Both the position numbers and the translations under genes were made by a program. The notes below the pieces were generated by a model that searched no databases, was not told the DNA's origin, and saw only the letters and a program-made list of their open reading frames with translations. DNA of 64,000 nucleotides from Endocalyx cinctus. Taxonomy: Eukaryota > Ascomycota > Sordariomycetes > Amphisphaeriales > Apiosporaceae. The DNA lies in the NCBI GenBank assembly GCA_001600455.1, contig BCKC01000001.1, forward strand, positions 6,164,441 through 6,228,440. The letters are read 5' to 3'. Positions 33,146-45,587 of the stretch are shown here, in pieces. Position 1 is the first letter of the stretch; each line of letters opens with the position of its first letter.

Positions 33146-33887
33146 AGCTCAATCGAATCGAGCATTCATCTCTCCTGTTCTCCCAAACGGCATTGGCAAG
33201 TAAGGTGTCTTTATCTAGCTACAACCACCAGACATGTTTGATACTCCATGATAAAGTGGCGTATTAACGAGATAGAACCACTACATGGTTCGGAAGATTG
33301 CTAAGTGTTTTCCGTGACAAGGCTATAACTATCGAGTATTTTTCTCAAATTAGGTATAAAGTGATTTTGGAGAAGATACTGAGCGTGTTACTTACCAGAC
33401 ACATCTTCCTGCAGTTATTCCGTCTTCTCATGTATGAGAATATCGTGGATTGGTACGGATACCCCCCCTCCCAAGCTTTAAATAAGTAGCTAAGAAAAGA
33501 ATTCTACAGTCTAGCTGCAGATAAAGCCTTCTCTTTCACTGCCGAAAGCATCGACGATACCCTATTCATTTCCCCCAAGATGCGAGGGAGAGTACCGTAA
33601 GCTCGATTTGAAGAGGTACCTTAATCTCAGCGTCGGGATTAGTAACTACTGTCAACAACTTCCTCTTCCGAAACGTAATACACGTAAATCAAGTAGTCTT
33701 ACCAATTAGTATCTAGGCTTCAATGAGATCAGAAGTTGTCTAGAAGCCTTCAGGGACGAGTTTTGTCATACCGCTCTGGATTAGTTCGGCCAGCCAACTA
33801 TATAAATACTTTTGTTAATAGGTCTCTGCGGAAAGAGGCAGAATAGAGAGTAATGATGAATGAAAACTACAGTTGAAAATATCGGTG

Positions 33888-34105
33888 AAACTTACCAGCA
33901 ACCTCTTGTTGACTGAAGGCGATATGAGGTATTGTCGGGCCGGGAAGACGACCGTAATGTGTCCTTCTTGACTCGAGCTCAATCTTGCTTATAACCGATG
34001 GAATGGGTTATTAAGAGGGCCTCTACGAAGCACCTCGCAACACACCATGTAGAACTGAGAGCCATGCACGTCTTGGGAAAGTCGTGATTATCACACCTCA
34101 AGTAC
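33888..34105 (-). pseudogene. further decayed coding stretch upstream of the 31-33 kb pseudogene
   Basis: One minus-strand frame reads SDVAIVYFHGT, a stop, GVIITTFPRRAWLSVLHGV, several stops, then IELESRRTHYGRLPGPTIPH and FSQQEVAG, ending at a consensus GTAAGT donor. Further donors of the same type (GGTAAG) lie at about 33399 and 34333 on this strand. It may be the 5' part of the 31-33 kb pseudogene or a separate decayed gene; I cannot decide. Confidence 0.3.
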
Positions 34106-34149
34106 CATGAAAATACACGATTGCCACGTCGGAGTCATCTGTGATATAG

Positions 34150-36443
34150 CTTGGGGGCCACCAATATTAATGTTCTTTTCAGTACTGTTAGCACTGAATC
34201 CACTTTTCCTTTTTGGAATCACCATTGCTCCATTCACTGTCAGTTCTGAATCCAAACAAGAGAGTTGTCATCGCCCTCGTCGTTGATGATCGCTCGAGGA
34301 AACAAGGAATTAAAATTGAAGAAACTTACCATTAAACAGAATGTTAACGCGTATCTAGAGAAATGTAATGTGGGAAATGCCTGTTAACAGAGCCGCTGTT
34401 ATTCTCAATATTAGCAAAATGAACTTAGTTTCTCATCCTATCGACATGACCAGGGATAACTCAGATAGCTTAGCTATGAGGTATGCCATCTCTTAATGAT
34501 TTAGTATCATCAATAACGTCTCAGATCTCATCAGAGGCGTCGACCTCGTCGCTGATGATGCTTAAGAGAGGTAAAATCAAGAAGACTTCGGGTTAAGAGG
34601 AAGAAGAAGAGATATGCATACCTGAGTAAGAGGATAAGTTGAAACTTAAGTTACATAGGCGGAGCATGTCCTCTGAGTGGCAAGAGTATACGTAGAAGAG
34701 GTTACAAGGGAGATGATACCACAAGAACTGGTTCAGGTTTATTAAAAATAAAGAGATACGTATATGTGTATGTATATGTCTGATTCTGGAAGATAGTATA
34801 CTATGATACAAAGAATATATATTTCATAAAGAATAAAGTAGATATATAGATATGAACTAGAAATGTTGGTGTTTAATTTGTAGATGTGGAAGATGTAGGA
34901 GAATCTGTATGAGTTGAGAGGTTGGGGAGAAGAAAGAAAAAGGTCAACTGAAGGGGGGGGAGAGCCTTTATTTATAGTTGAGAACAAGAGGTACACAAGT
35001 ACAACAGAGGAAAGAAGTAATTGTTTAATTATTACCCATGAACTTTGTCCTTTCCCTAGTCTGTCATGTTTATGCTAGTGATAGGCCTGCTAAGGTGGTG
35101 TCCGAGCCGCACACCGGCCACAATACCCATACCACAATCCCCAATTCTTCCCAAAATTGCCTCATAATGCGGCTTGACACACACACTAACTTCCTTAAGC
35201 AGAAAGAGAACATTCACACCTTCCTTTCATCAATAATAATTGCACACATGATGCTTTATGGTGGAGTTGAGGCTGTCATCATCCAAGCAGTTCCCTCATG
35301 TACACCCCTTATAACACCCAGTTATTACCCATTTTTGGCAGTTTCTGATCTTCCTACCTTCCAAACATCATCAAAAATAGCTCTATAACCTCATAGAAAC
35401 ACGTAGATGCCTATTTATGAGCAAGTATATCTGTATATTGCTCCTTTGGGGCGGTCAGGAGCGGTCAGGGGGAGCGGTCAAGTGGGTGAGTAGAGCACAA
35501 CAAACCGCAAGGTAACTACTCCAGTGTATGATTTACAAGCCGTAAATGACTCATAAGCTCTTACGATACATCCGCTGCTTCTATATTTGTCTCATAGTAA
35601 TATATCGGATCGATTAATGCCTTGTAGGATACCCTATTTGGCTATAGTCGGTTGGGGACTTGACCGGAATTGCAACGTAACAAAAGAGGGTAATTACTTA
35701 TTCTGGCATCATAATATTCAGAAGCAGGTATATTGTATATTACATTAGATATTCTATCAAGTTCTATCCTAGCTGTTCCCTTTTGCCTCTAAATGTTGGC
35801 TGTTTCGGCTTGAAAAGCAGCACAACTGCGAGAACTTTCGGATTCTAAAGTACCCAACAAGCAGTAACGCTAGGCTTACACTTATTTGCATGCTAGATTC
35901 GTCCTTACTTGGAAGGGAGTTCGCTTACGGCCTTCTCTGATACGCAGTCTAGAGCCCCAAAGCCCGATTTGTACAAAAGCAACAGCTACTCCTATATGAT
36001 CAATACCATACAATAAAACATGAACTTATGAATGTAATTACTCTCTATGAAAGATAATGTAGTTATTTCCTAGGTATATGTATTATCTATTACCTATACG
36101 TATATACTAGGCGGGAAAAAGTAGGAAGGGTATCGAAGCTGGGCACACACTCGGATCATACTTGATATCAAGAGGCACTTGGGGGAAATCAGATGAACAT
36201 TGCCATTGCCATTATTATTATTGGAAATCACTGTAGCTTATTTCATTTCTCATAGAATACATATATGATTTTACTTTTATTTGTCTCTGCGTTTTTATCT
36301 TAGTCCCCTATATGTACAAGCAACGATCCGAGCCCGGCATGTCTTTAGGTATTTCCGTTTACAATACCGATTCTATTTTTCCTTATTTTCCCACGCGGAA
36401 TCGTACATTTAGTATCCCCCCCACTCTCTCTCTATCCCACATC
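34150..36443. other. AT-rich degraded spacer
   Basis: I see no supportable gene. Frames at 34593-34996 (minus) and 35038-35388 (plus) are low-complexity or lack domains. Two similar GTCGTTGATGAT/GTCGCTGATGAT patches near 34280 and 34550 suggest an old local duplication. There is a G8 run near 34955 and a short CCATTG/ATT repeat near 36202-36222. Confidence 0.4.
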
Positions 36444-36707
36444 TCACGACCTAGCAACGCTCTTCTCGACGTAAAACCCCGGATCCGGCGTCCTCGCGGC
36501 CCTCATCTCCTTCGGACTCAACGGCCGATCCACCTCCTCCACCTTGACGAGCTCCTTCACCTTCATGATCATACCGGCCACGTCGGTCGAGACCGGGTGG
36601 AAGACGGTCTGGGTTCGCTTGCGAAGACCCAAGGCCGCGAGCACGCCGTTGATTCGCTTGGGCATGCCGATGCCTGAGCGGTGGAGCGTTATGCGGAAGT
36701 ACGTCAT
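36444..36707 (-). CDS. MRPL33: mitochondrial large-subunit ribosomal protein uL30m
   Basis: 87 aa, starting at the ATG at 36707 ([20 protein letters not shown]). I chose this over the upstream in-frame ATG (36905) because relatives start at this methionine and the intervening sequence is low-complexity. The ribosomal L30 ferredoxin-like fold is visible: [57 protein letters not shown] short fungal tail ends in YVEKSVARS. Family knowledge: bacterial uL30 homologue of the mitoribosome large subunit (yeast Mrpl33). The gene is on the same strand as ACL1, with 421 bp between its 3' end and the pseudogene-rich region boundary unknown. Confidence 0.9.
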   Translation of the reverse strand: MTYFRITLHRSGIGMPKRINGVLAALGLRKRTQTVFHPVSTDVAGMIMKVKELVKVEEVDRPLSPKEMRAARTPDPGFYVEKSVARS

Positions 36708-37864
36708 TTTTTCCCTGCCTTTTTCTTTTTTTCTGTGATGGTGTTTTATATATATATTTAATTTAAAAGCGTATTGCCCGTGGGAAGATTTTGGGGTCCG
36801 TTTTGCTGGTGTTGTGTCGTCGGGATAAAATTTTGACACAGAAATCGAGATGACGCGGTTCGAAACAAGGCCGAAGTAACCAACCCCCCCGAGTATCTTA
36901 AGCACAGTAGTTTATATCGTTCAGACAATCGTATGCATAGGTAGTCGTCGACTTGGTTGACGCGAGATCACTCGCTCACTCGCGGTACTTTAGGTCTAGG
37001 TTTATAGTCTTCTGTATACAGGGAATTCTGTTAGTCACACGAAGAGAAGGGTGAACAGGCTATATAAGCATTATTATAAGAGGTACACAGCATACAATTG
37101 GCAATTGATATCGGTGTCGTGGCGAGTTTTGTCTTTTGATATTCGCCTCGACGTCTATAGAGCAACAAATGGATCAAGTCGCATGTCTTCGTTTTCAGAG
37201 CTCAAAACTTTAAGTGGGTACCATACCCAAAGCCATGTTACAGTCTTACCGGGGGTTTGATTTTACCGGGACACAAGCAGCAAACGGGAAAGTCTAAACT
37301 AACAGCTAATCAGCTAATTAATATCCTTCTCATTGTCTCATAACAATAAATCTATGATCACTACCCCAATAATTATCACCATAGCTTTCCCCTTTGGATG
37401 AGTAGGTTTCAAGCTATTTTTATCTTCTGAAGATCGTTGAAAGATATGCATCCCCGGAGGTTACGGAGTACATACTACAAGATAGTGGCTTGCGGATACT
37501 ACTGTACTGGGCACCGATAAGGAACTCGAATCGAATATATCAATCAGATTTATCAGATTGATATATTACAAACCAAGGATTTGTTGAATACGGACAATTA
37601 ATTCTCTTAAGCTGAACGGTGATTGAAATTTGGAACTTGATTTCTATTACTTCTAGAGACGTCACCTATTTATTTATAGAGGCCGTCGGCAGTAAAAAAA
37701 AAAAACTTTCTCGTACAGACCCGACTCTAAATAATGTCGCAACATTGCATTTCCCGTACCGTGGATTTCTTTTTTGTTAAAACAAAGGTTCCCTATTTCC
37801 CGTCAAGTTTGTTAAATAAATGTTGCCAACTCTCCAGTCTACCTCGTCACCCCTATTTACTACC
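36708..37864. other. spacer between uL30m start and ACL1 stop
   Basis: 1.16 kb containing the uL30m promoter and the ACL1 3' region. It includes an A12 run near 37695 and a C6 run near 36884. A palindromic-looking motif (ATATATCAATCAGATTTATCAGATTGATATAT, about 37534-37565, mentioned by position only for its arms ATATATCAATC / GATTGATATAT) could form a hairpin. No gene is supported. Confidence 0.45.
37534..37565. repeat. short inverted repeat (hairpin) downstream of ACL1
   Basis: Arms ATATATCAATC and GATTGATATAT flank a 10-nt centre. The position, about 300 bp past the ACL1 stop, could fit a 3'-end or chance palindrome. No function is claimed. Confidence 0.4.
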
Positions 37865-39899
37865 TTACTTAAGGTTTACCTCCACTCTGCTGTCACCAAC
37901 CGGTCCCGACTTGGCCAGGGTGGGGAGGAGGTAGGTGATATCATCCCAAGGATGTCGGTACAAGCTGGTACGCAGTCTCTTCTGGTCGAGGTAGTGAGCA
38001 ATCAAACCAATGCTGCGACCAAGCACGAAGAGACCGTTAAGGACACCCATCTTCATGTAATCTTCCGCCTCTTCGGGGCTGAAGGCACCGCAGCTTCGCA
38101 TTAAGTCAACGAAGCATACGGCGATACAACCATCGACGTTCAGGATAAGGTTGTCCTTCTTCGATGTTGTGACCGTCTCGACAGCCAAAGCGTAGTCTAG
38201 CAACTTGTGGCTGGGGAAGTTGGCCAATACGTACTCCTTGACCAGCTCTACACGGAGATCGGGGTTGTTTCGCGACTTGATACGGTGACCAATACCGGGA
38301 ATCAGCTTGTTGAGCTTACGCATGTTGTCCACGAACTCACGGGGGCTGAGACCGTTGTCCGCGGCTTTGCTGAACTCCTCGGCGGCGCCGTCCAGAGCAC
38401 CACCGAATCGGGATCCGATGGTCAAAAGACCGGCTACGAGAGAGCTGATCAAGTCCTTGCCGGCACGGGTTGTGATGATAGTGTTCATGGCACCGGAGAC
38501 GGCCGGACCGTGATCGGCAGTAAGCATGAGAACCATCTCCAAGAACTTGGAGGCGTAGGTAGGTAGACGGCGACGGAACCACAGGAGGGACATGACACCG
38601 CCGATTCCAATTTCCTCCTTGAAAACATCAGAGATGGGCATACCAGCGTACAAGAGCTCCTGACCACGGTCATCGGAGATGGTGGAGATGAAAGCGGCAG
38701 GCTTTCGGATAAGGCCGAGCTCCTGAGCCCAAGAGTAATCCATAGGAATCTTGGGAACGACAGGTTCAGGCTGGGGAATGATAGTCTTCTCCTGGACGAG
38801 CTTCTCGTAGACAGCCTTGAGGGTCTGGGGGAGATCCTCGAAGGTTTCAGGAACGTAGAAACCGGCCTCCTTCATCGTCTTGTTCTTCATGGCCGCCGTC
38901 TCGAGCTGAGAGTTGGCGAAAGAACCAGCGTGACCGAACTGGACTTCGGTCTTGAACATGCTAGCACACGTACCGATAGCCCAGGCTACGATGGGTTTAG
39001 TAATGACGCCCTGCTTGACGGCGTCGATGACCTTGTACTCTTCAACACCACCAACTTCACCCAATAATACAAGGATCTTGCATTCGGGGTCTTGCTGGTA
39101 TCTGAGCATGTGGTCAATGAAAGTAGTTCCGGGGTATCGGTCACCACCAATGGCAATACCCTCGTATACACCGTCGGTAGTCTGAGCGATGATGTTGTTC
39201 AGCTCGTTCGACATACCACCGGACTTGGAAACGTAACCGACGGAACCCTTGCGGTAGAGCTTGGAAGCAACAATGTTGTCCATCATACCACCGGTGTTAC
39301 CAATCTTGAAGCTGCCGGGCTTGATACCACCGACGGTGGCGGGGCCGATGATGGTGACACCCTTCTGTCGCGCCACGTGGGCAATTTCTCGAGCACGCTT
39401 TGAAACAAAACCAGGTTAGCTTGGATTTTAAACGACGGCAAGTTAGAGCTTGTTATCGACTTACTCGCTCAGGAACACCCTCGGCAATGATAGCGATAGT
39501 CTTGATCTGAGGGAACTGCATCAACTCCATGGTGGAGCTGTATACACTTCGGGAAGAGGCGAAGTTGACGACCACGTCGACGTCGGGGTGCTTGGCCATG
39601 GCGTTCTTAGACTCCTGGTATACGGGCAGGAGAGTCTCGCTGGTACCCCAGTACATCTTGCTGACGAACTGGCCACCGAAAGTGTAGATGATACCGGCAA
39701 CGGAGGGGGTCTCACGCTTGCAGATGAAGTCGAAGTCGAGCATACCCTGCACGGCTCGGTTCTGGAGACCGTAAACCAGACATCTCGTCTTGCCGGTGAA
39801 AAGGGCATGTGCGGGGAGAGGGCTCAGCGGTCGGCTGGCGGCGGTAAAGCGAGTGATATTGTCATTGGCAGACAATCCGCCGTTGGTGGTGGCAGCCAT
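37865..39899 (-). CDS. ACL1: ATP citrate lyase subunit 1 (CoA-ligase/citryl-CoA lyase part)
   Basis: Two exons on the complement, 39899-39465 and 39397-37865, give 655 aa, normal for fungal subunit 1. The N-terminal half is succinyl-CoA-synthetase-alpha-like: CoA-binding ([40 protein letters not shown]) with the phosphohistidine loop FGHAGSFA (His at about residue 301). The C-terminal part from about 400 is citrate-synthase-like ([58 protein letters not shown]). With subunit 2 it converts citrate, CoA and ATP to acetyl-CoA and oxaloacetate in the cytosol, feeding lipid synthesis and histone acetylation. The single 67-bp intron lies after GVPER and before [10 protein letters not shown]. It is head-to-head with ACL2. 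Confidence 0.98.
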
Positions 39900-42800
39900 T
39901 TTGAACTTGCTGGAATCGGTTTGCTGTACGTAGTAAGAATCTATTCAAAGAATAAGTTGTCAGTTTGAAGATCTCGACGAATGATTCCCGGATAGGCGGT
40001 GTGAAGAGACAACGAGGAGCTTTAGTAAAGTGATCGTAAGAGGAGGGTTGCTGGTTTCACGAGCAGCTACAAATTTGAGGATTGAAAAAGAAACGAGAGA
40101 GAGCAGTGAATTTTCAGGTTGGATAGGTCAAAATGGCTCAATTGTAAGCAAAGGCAAGCTCTTTCAGATGGTGGTGCGTTCAGTTTCGAAAATTGATTGT
40201 TCCCACCAGAGAAAAACACCCAGTACAGAGCTGTTGGGGAAGGATTAAAATCTGACGTACCTTTCTCTGTTATAGGATAATTCTACGAGTCCGGTAATAA
40301 GACTCGATATAAATTACAGAGTTTGGTAATTATCACCAGCAAGAAAGGAAAAGAAGAAGTTCAACAAGTTCGAGTATTGAAAAGCTCGAAAAAGTAGGTA
40401 CGGAATTCAGAAGGAGGAAGAATAATTAATTCTTCTGCTTGACAACTGGGGGGGGGGGGATGTTTTTTTTTTTTCTCGTTTACCCCCCGGAATAGATGAG
40501 AATGGTATAGGTGCGGTGCTCGGTGGACGGTGGGTGGTGCCGTAGCTGAGTACAGTATGTAACAAAAGGTAATAAAATCAATTGACACGGTTCTAAAGTT
40601 TACTAGGTATTAGTTTTCTATTTCTATGTGTTGTCATAAGAAATCCATGAATACAGCAAGACATCGGTATTTCCTAGTTTTCCCTTTTCCGTTAAAAGTT
40701 GGGGATAAAATAATAGAAATACGTACCAAAACTAAACTATTGGGGTAGTATTCCTTATTTCGACGGTATAAATGTCGATATCCCAACCAAAGTGCCAAAC
40801 CACTATAAATATGACCTAAAAACTTAGGCGAAATCGGGTTTATCTTAACCTGTCAAGTCTATTCAACCTATCAATTGGATTTTAGTTGGGGCAAATACTT
40901 GGATACCTGGTATTTCCTCAAAGGTTTTTAGCGGTATTTTGTTGAATTAAATTGGAAATACTTTTTTTTTCTGAACCCTTAATCCTTGGGAATTCCGTCT
41001 GCAGGTTGGGTGATGGGTTTTGGATGGACTGGATGGGTTGTTAAACCAATAGCGTAGGTTTATTTTGGTAGAAGAGGGATTGACAGGCGATTAATTTTGT
41101 CAGGGTCTTAACTGTCTTAATGGATCCGTTATATTTTTGACAAATTTAAACTGTGCTTTTTTTTGTTAGTAACCTTCGTAAGCATGTCATCATTTGGTAA
41201 AAGCAAAAAAATAACCCCACCATCGTGGTAACACGGTTATGTATCAGTACTACTGATCTTAACAATTTTCTCTCTCCCTCTCTCTCTTTTTTTTTATGAA
41301 AATCATTCTGCCCCTCCATAATGAAAATCTCACCTCATCATAAATTACTATGCCGTTTTTTTTTATTATACTCGGCTCAGTTTAACTCTGGTCTTGAGGT
41401 CTTGAGGTCTTGAGTTCCAGTGGAATTGACCCAGAACGGACTTCGGAAGCCGAAAACAGTATTTGGCGACATCGTTTCGGGATTCCTCAATTCATCCAAA
41501 AGAACCGACGTCAATTAAACATAAGAAACAATATCAAAAAAAATAGTTATTTTTGACGTCTCCAGATTAATAACGGACCACCCCCAAAACCTCCGTTGTC
41601 TTTGGTCAATCTGTTTGATTACCATGCCGGTAACGGTAACTTGGTAATAGCAGATCATGGACTTGTTCCCTGTAATAATCCCTCTACGTTAGTTAATTAA
41701 AAACGACATGATTACACACTTCTTTAGCTCGGACTTTGAGAAACTCCATTCTAAGGATAATAAGCTCATATCTATCTTCATACCCGCCATTGAACGGTGG
41801 GACTGAGATACTGCACGTAAGCAGATAAAGATGCATGGTATTACGGACGGATTATGCGTAAATGTATGGTCATGAAACCTTGTCAATTGAACTTCAATCG
41901 CATCCTTTGTCCATTCCTTGACTTCAGGTAATGAATCCATGAATCCATTCGGTTTCAATCGGAAATAGCGTAGGACGTAAATGGGAAGGTCTCCTTTTGG
42001 ATGAAACCCGAAACCCGGTGTGAGGATCTAATCTAAACCTCGTAGTTCAGTGCTGCAGCGTCTCACGGAACCGCACACGTAGTGCGGCGTAGCGTAGGTA
42101 AGACAGCCTGGACAATTCGCGCCCGAGTATGGTGTACCACTCGGGGAGGGCTCGGACCGGGGGGTAATAGCAAGGAGAATAATCAAGATAGTATCTTGCT
42201 GGTTATCCACCCATTCAGCTACACTAGTCAGCTTCCAAGTATCCACTAGGATTTGTATCATCTATCTTGTTCGACGCCACAGATTCTATAGTCTGAGTAA
42301 GAGGGTAGTCCTACAATTACAAACCGGCATACCGGGTGGTCAAGAAGCTGACGAGGACAAAGATGGAAGACGATGGAAGATAAATTGAGATTATAGTACG
42401 TATAGGGGGTAGTACGCATGTAATTCCCTCCTAACTTGGAAGGGTTCCGGACGAGGAAGCGGAACCAGATACCTGGTCATATTTCTGTCCGCTGCATCAC
42501 GGAGTGGATAATTCAGAAAGTATTCGCTAAAGAAAACAAATAATAAAAACAAATAAAAATAAATAACAGGCCAAAAATATACTACTATGTATACTACTAT
42601 GTACGTATGTATGCGTACTATGTGTAGCATGTATAATATGTATGTATTATGGGACAAAGTGGTATGTTGTTGATGTTGGTGTTGGGGTACCCGGTACTTC
42701 GATGCCCCAAAGAAAGAATAGAGCTGCTTACGGTAGGTGGGGCAAAACGAGAGCTCTTAGTGTTTAAGAAAAAACATTTGGGGATGGTCTAATTACTTGG

Positions 42801-43619
42801 GATTTTAGAGCAACGAGAAAGCTATTCAACCCACTAGGATTAGCTTTTTAGGCGATTGATTAGGTCCCCCGGCCAGTAAGTCAAAACCCCTGGTGATGGG
42901 GTTCATGGATGAGACCTGACCGCCCCTCCCCATCTGCATTGTCCATCAAAAATAAAAAAGACCGTACGTGTAAGTGGAATATACCAGTAGTGTAATAAAA
43001 TATTTGTATTGGGAAAATCCGATACAGTGTGTTAAATATTTAGGAGGGGAAAGAAAAAAAAAGAGACACCACAAAAGAGGGACCGACGTATTTTTGTTTG
43101 GTCGGGGTTCGGCAGGAAGCTTTCCAAACTTTTTTTTCTCAATTGATCGAAAGAACACTTGAATCTATTCGGTCCACCGCTCATTCGTCTTTCTCTCCAA
43201 CTTAGAGGTAAACGAATTCTATTGATCTTTCAAAACAAAATCTTACTTGCTCTCGCAATCACAATTTGTTTTCTGAATCTTTCTCTTTTACTAGGAAAGA
43301 GAGTGACAAGAACGGTACGTATATTGGAAGAACACCCAGTAGCTGTACATAAGGAACCGTCCTTACTGTACCGTCCTACCCTTCATGACTTGCATTCGAT
43401 CTGACTCTTACACTTGAGAGTTTGTCGTAGTATGAATAAGACAATAAAATGCGTGGGGGGAAGAAAGAACAACAGTTTTGCTGACATCGAAGCTCGCAAG
43501 CAGATAAAATAAAGTCCGAGGAATACATATTCGAGTAGAGACGAAGAAGAAAACAAGCAAACAAAAGAACATATACACATACCTATTCTTCCACATATAA
43601 TATCGACTGATTCGTCACC
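39900..43619. promoter_or_regulatory. 3.7-kb divergent region between ACL1 and ACL2
   Basis: Both ACL promoters must lie within this AT-rich spacer. It holds a G10 run at about 40449-40458, T and A homopolymers, a GTCTTGAG repeat of three copies at about 41392-41414, a CT-rich run near 41271-41296 and TATGTA-type repeats near 42590-42640. The frames at 41689-41958 and 42028-42261 (minus) are open but have no recognised domain. The segment before 43620 contains pyrimidine-rich leader-like sequence. Confidence 0.5.
40449..40458. repeat. poly-G tract in the ACL1/ACL2 spacer
   Basis: Ten guanines followed by ATG and a T10-11 run, about 550 bp upstream of the ACL1 start codon. A simple homopolymer pair; any regulatory role is unproven. 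Confidence 0.7.
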
Positions 43620-45587
43620 ATGTCTGCTAAGTCGATTCTCGAGGCCGACGGAAAGGCCATCCTCAACTACCACCTCACTCGTGCTCCCGTCATCAAGCCG
43701 AGCCCTCTCCCCAAGCCGACGAAGCACAACCCTCCCCCGAGATTAGCTTCGTTGTACTTCCCTGAAGATGCCAACGTCAACGACATCCTTGACCAGGCTG
43801 AGATCACATATCCGTGGTTGCTTCACTCCGGTGCCAAATTCGTCGCTAAGCCTGATCAGCTGATCAAGAGACGAGGCAAGAGCGGTCTTTTGGCCCTCAA
43901 CAAGACCTGGCCCGAGGCGAAGGCTTGGGTTGCCGAGCGAGCTGGAAAGGCTCAGAAGGTCGAGCACACAGAAGGTGTTCTGCGACAGTTCCTCGTCGAG
44001 CCCTTCGTTCCCCACCCAGATGGAACTGAGTACTACATCAACATCAACTCCGTCCGTGATGTAAGTCGAGTCCTTGAATCCATTTTATTTTGGTTTGATT
44101 TGTTTTGTTTTCATTTCCTGCGTCGCGTTTATTTTGCTTCTTCGTATCCTTTGGTTGTGCCCGGTGTTTCGTCGAATTTCATATTTCATCTCTCTTCAGG
44201 CTGGCGTGATATGATAAAATTGTGTTAAGAAAAGATGGTATCTTGAGTTGGAGATGAAAAGAAAAATATCAAGTGTGGGAAGAACTAGGCGATATTGCCC
44301 ATGTTTATGTCTGTTTTTGGTTGGAATGCGCTTGAAACCAAATTTCGTTCACGGACGAACGGAACCCAAGCCTCACTCATATAATCGCTCAATCGGGCAT
44401 CGCATCCACTCCTCCACGCACACCCACTTGCCAAATGGGTACCATTGCACAAAATATTATGCAACACTCCCATTTCACCTGCAAATACATTCCCCCTTTT
44501 TTCGAGCTTGTCATCAAATTTTATTGCAGTGAAAATTCCAAGATGCTAATCTTTTTTTCTCGGATAGGGTGACTGGATTCTTTTCACTCACGAGGGTGGT
44601 GTAGATGTTGGTGATGTCGACGCGAAGGCTGAGAAGCTTTTGATTCCCGTTGACTTGTCTCAATACCCTTCAAACGAGGAGATCGCCAGCACATTGTTGA
44701 AGAAGGTACCCGAGGGTGTACACAATGTCTTGGTTGACTTCATTACCCGACTATACGCCGTCTATGTGGACTGCCAGTTCACCTACCTCGAGATCAACCC
44801 CTTGGTCGTCATCCCCAACGAGACAGCCACGTCGGCAGAGGTTCACTTCCTCGATCTTGCTGCCAAGCTCGACCAGACCGCTGATTTCGAGTGTGGTGTG
44901 AAATGGGCCATCGCCCGTGCCCCCGTCAACCTCGGAATCACCGCCGTTACGTCCGACAAGATCAGCGTTGATGCCGGCCCCCCTATGGAGTTCCCTGCTC
45001 CCTTCGGTCGTGAGTTGTCGAAGGAGGAGGCATACATTGCCGAGTTGGACGCGAAGACCGGTGCTTCTCTCAAGTTGACCGTCCTTAACCCCAGCGGTCG
45101 TATCTGGACCCTGGTTGCCGGTGGTGGTGCTTCGGTCGTTTACGCCGACGCCATTGCCTCCGCTGGTTTCGCCGACGACCTCGCCAACTACGGCGAGTAC
45201 TCTGGTGCTCCTACCGAGTCGCAGACGTACTACTACGCTCGCACCGTCCTCGACCTGATGTTGCGTGCGCCGATGAGCCCCAAGGGCAAGGTTCTCTTCA
45301 TCGGTGGTGGTATCGCTAACTTCACGAACGTCGCCTCTACTTTCAAGGGTGTCATCAGGGCGCTCCGCGAGTATGCTCACCAGCTCAACGAGCACGACGT
45401 CAAGATCTGGGTTCGTCGTGCCGGTCCTAACTGGCAGGAAGGTCTCAAGAACATGAAGGCCGCCACTCAGGAGCTTGGCTTAAGCGCCAAGGTCTTTGGC
45501 CCCGACATGCACGTCTCCGGTATCGTTCCTCTCGCTCTTATTCCGGGGCGGTGGGAAGAGAACAAGATCTCTGAGTTCTTGGGTTAA
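43620..45587 (+). CDS. ACL2: ATP citrate lyase subunit 2 (ATP-grasp/citrate-binding part)
   Basis: Two exons, 43620-44060 and 44568-45587, give 486 aa. The product starts [20 protein letters not shown] and shows the ATP-grasp region ([60 protein letters not shown]). Its citrate-binding C-terminal region includes [40 protein letters not shown] and [20 protein letters not shown]. It partners subunit 1, encoded divergently. The join [17 protein letters not shown] is the standard family sequence. Oddity: the single intron is 507 bp (GTAAGT...GGATAG), much longer than the 55-90 bp typical elsewhere here. No other coding exon was seen inside it. Confidence 0.97.

Noticed and set aside
44751..45395. 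214-codon antisense frame in ACL2
   Set aside because: Antisense shadow of a conserved gene with no domain of its own.
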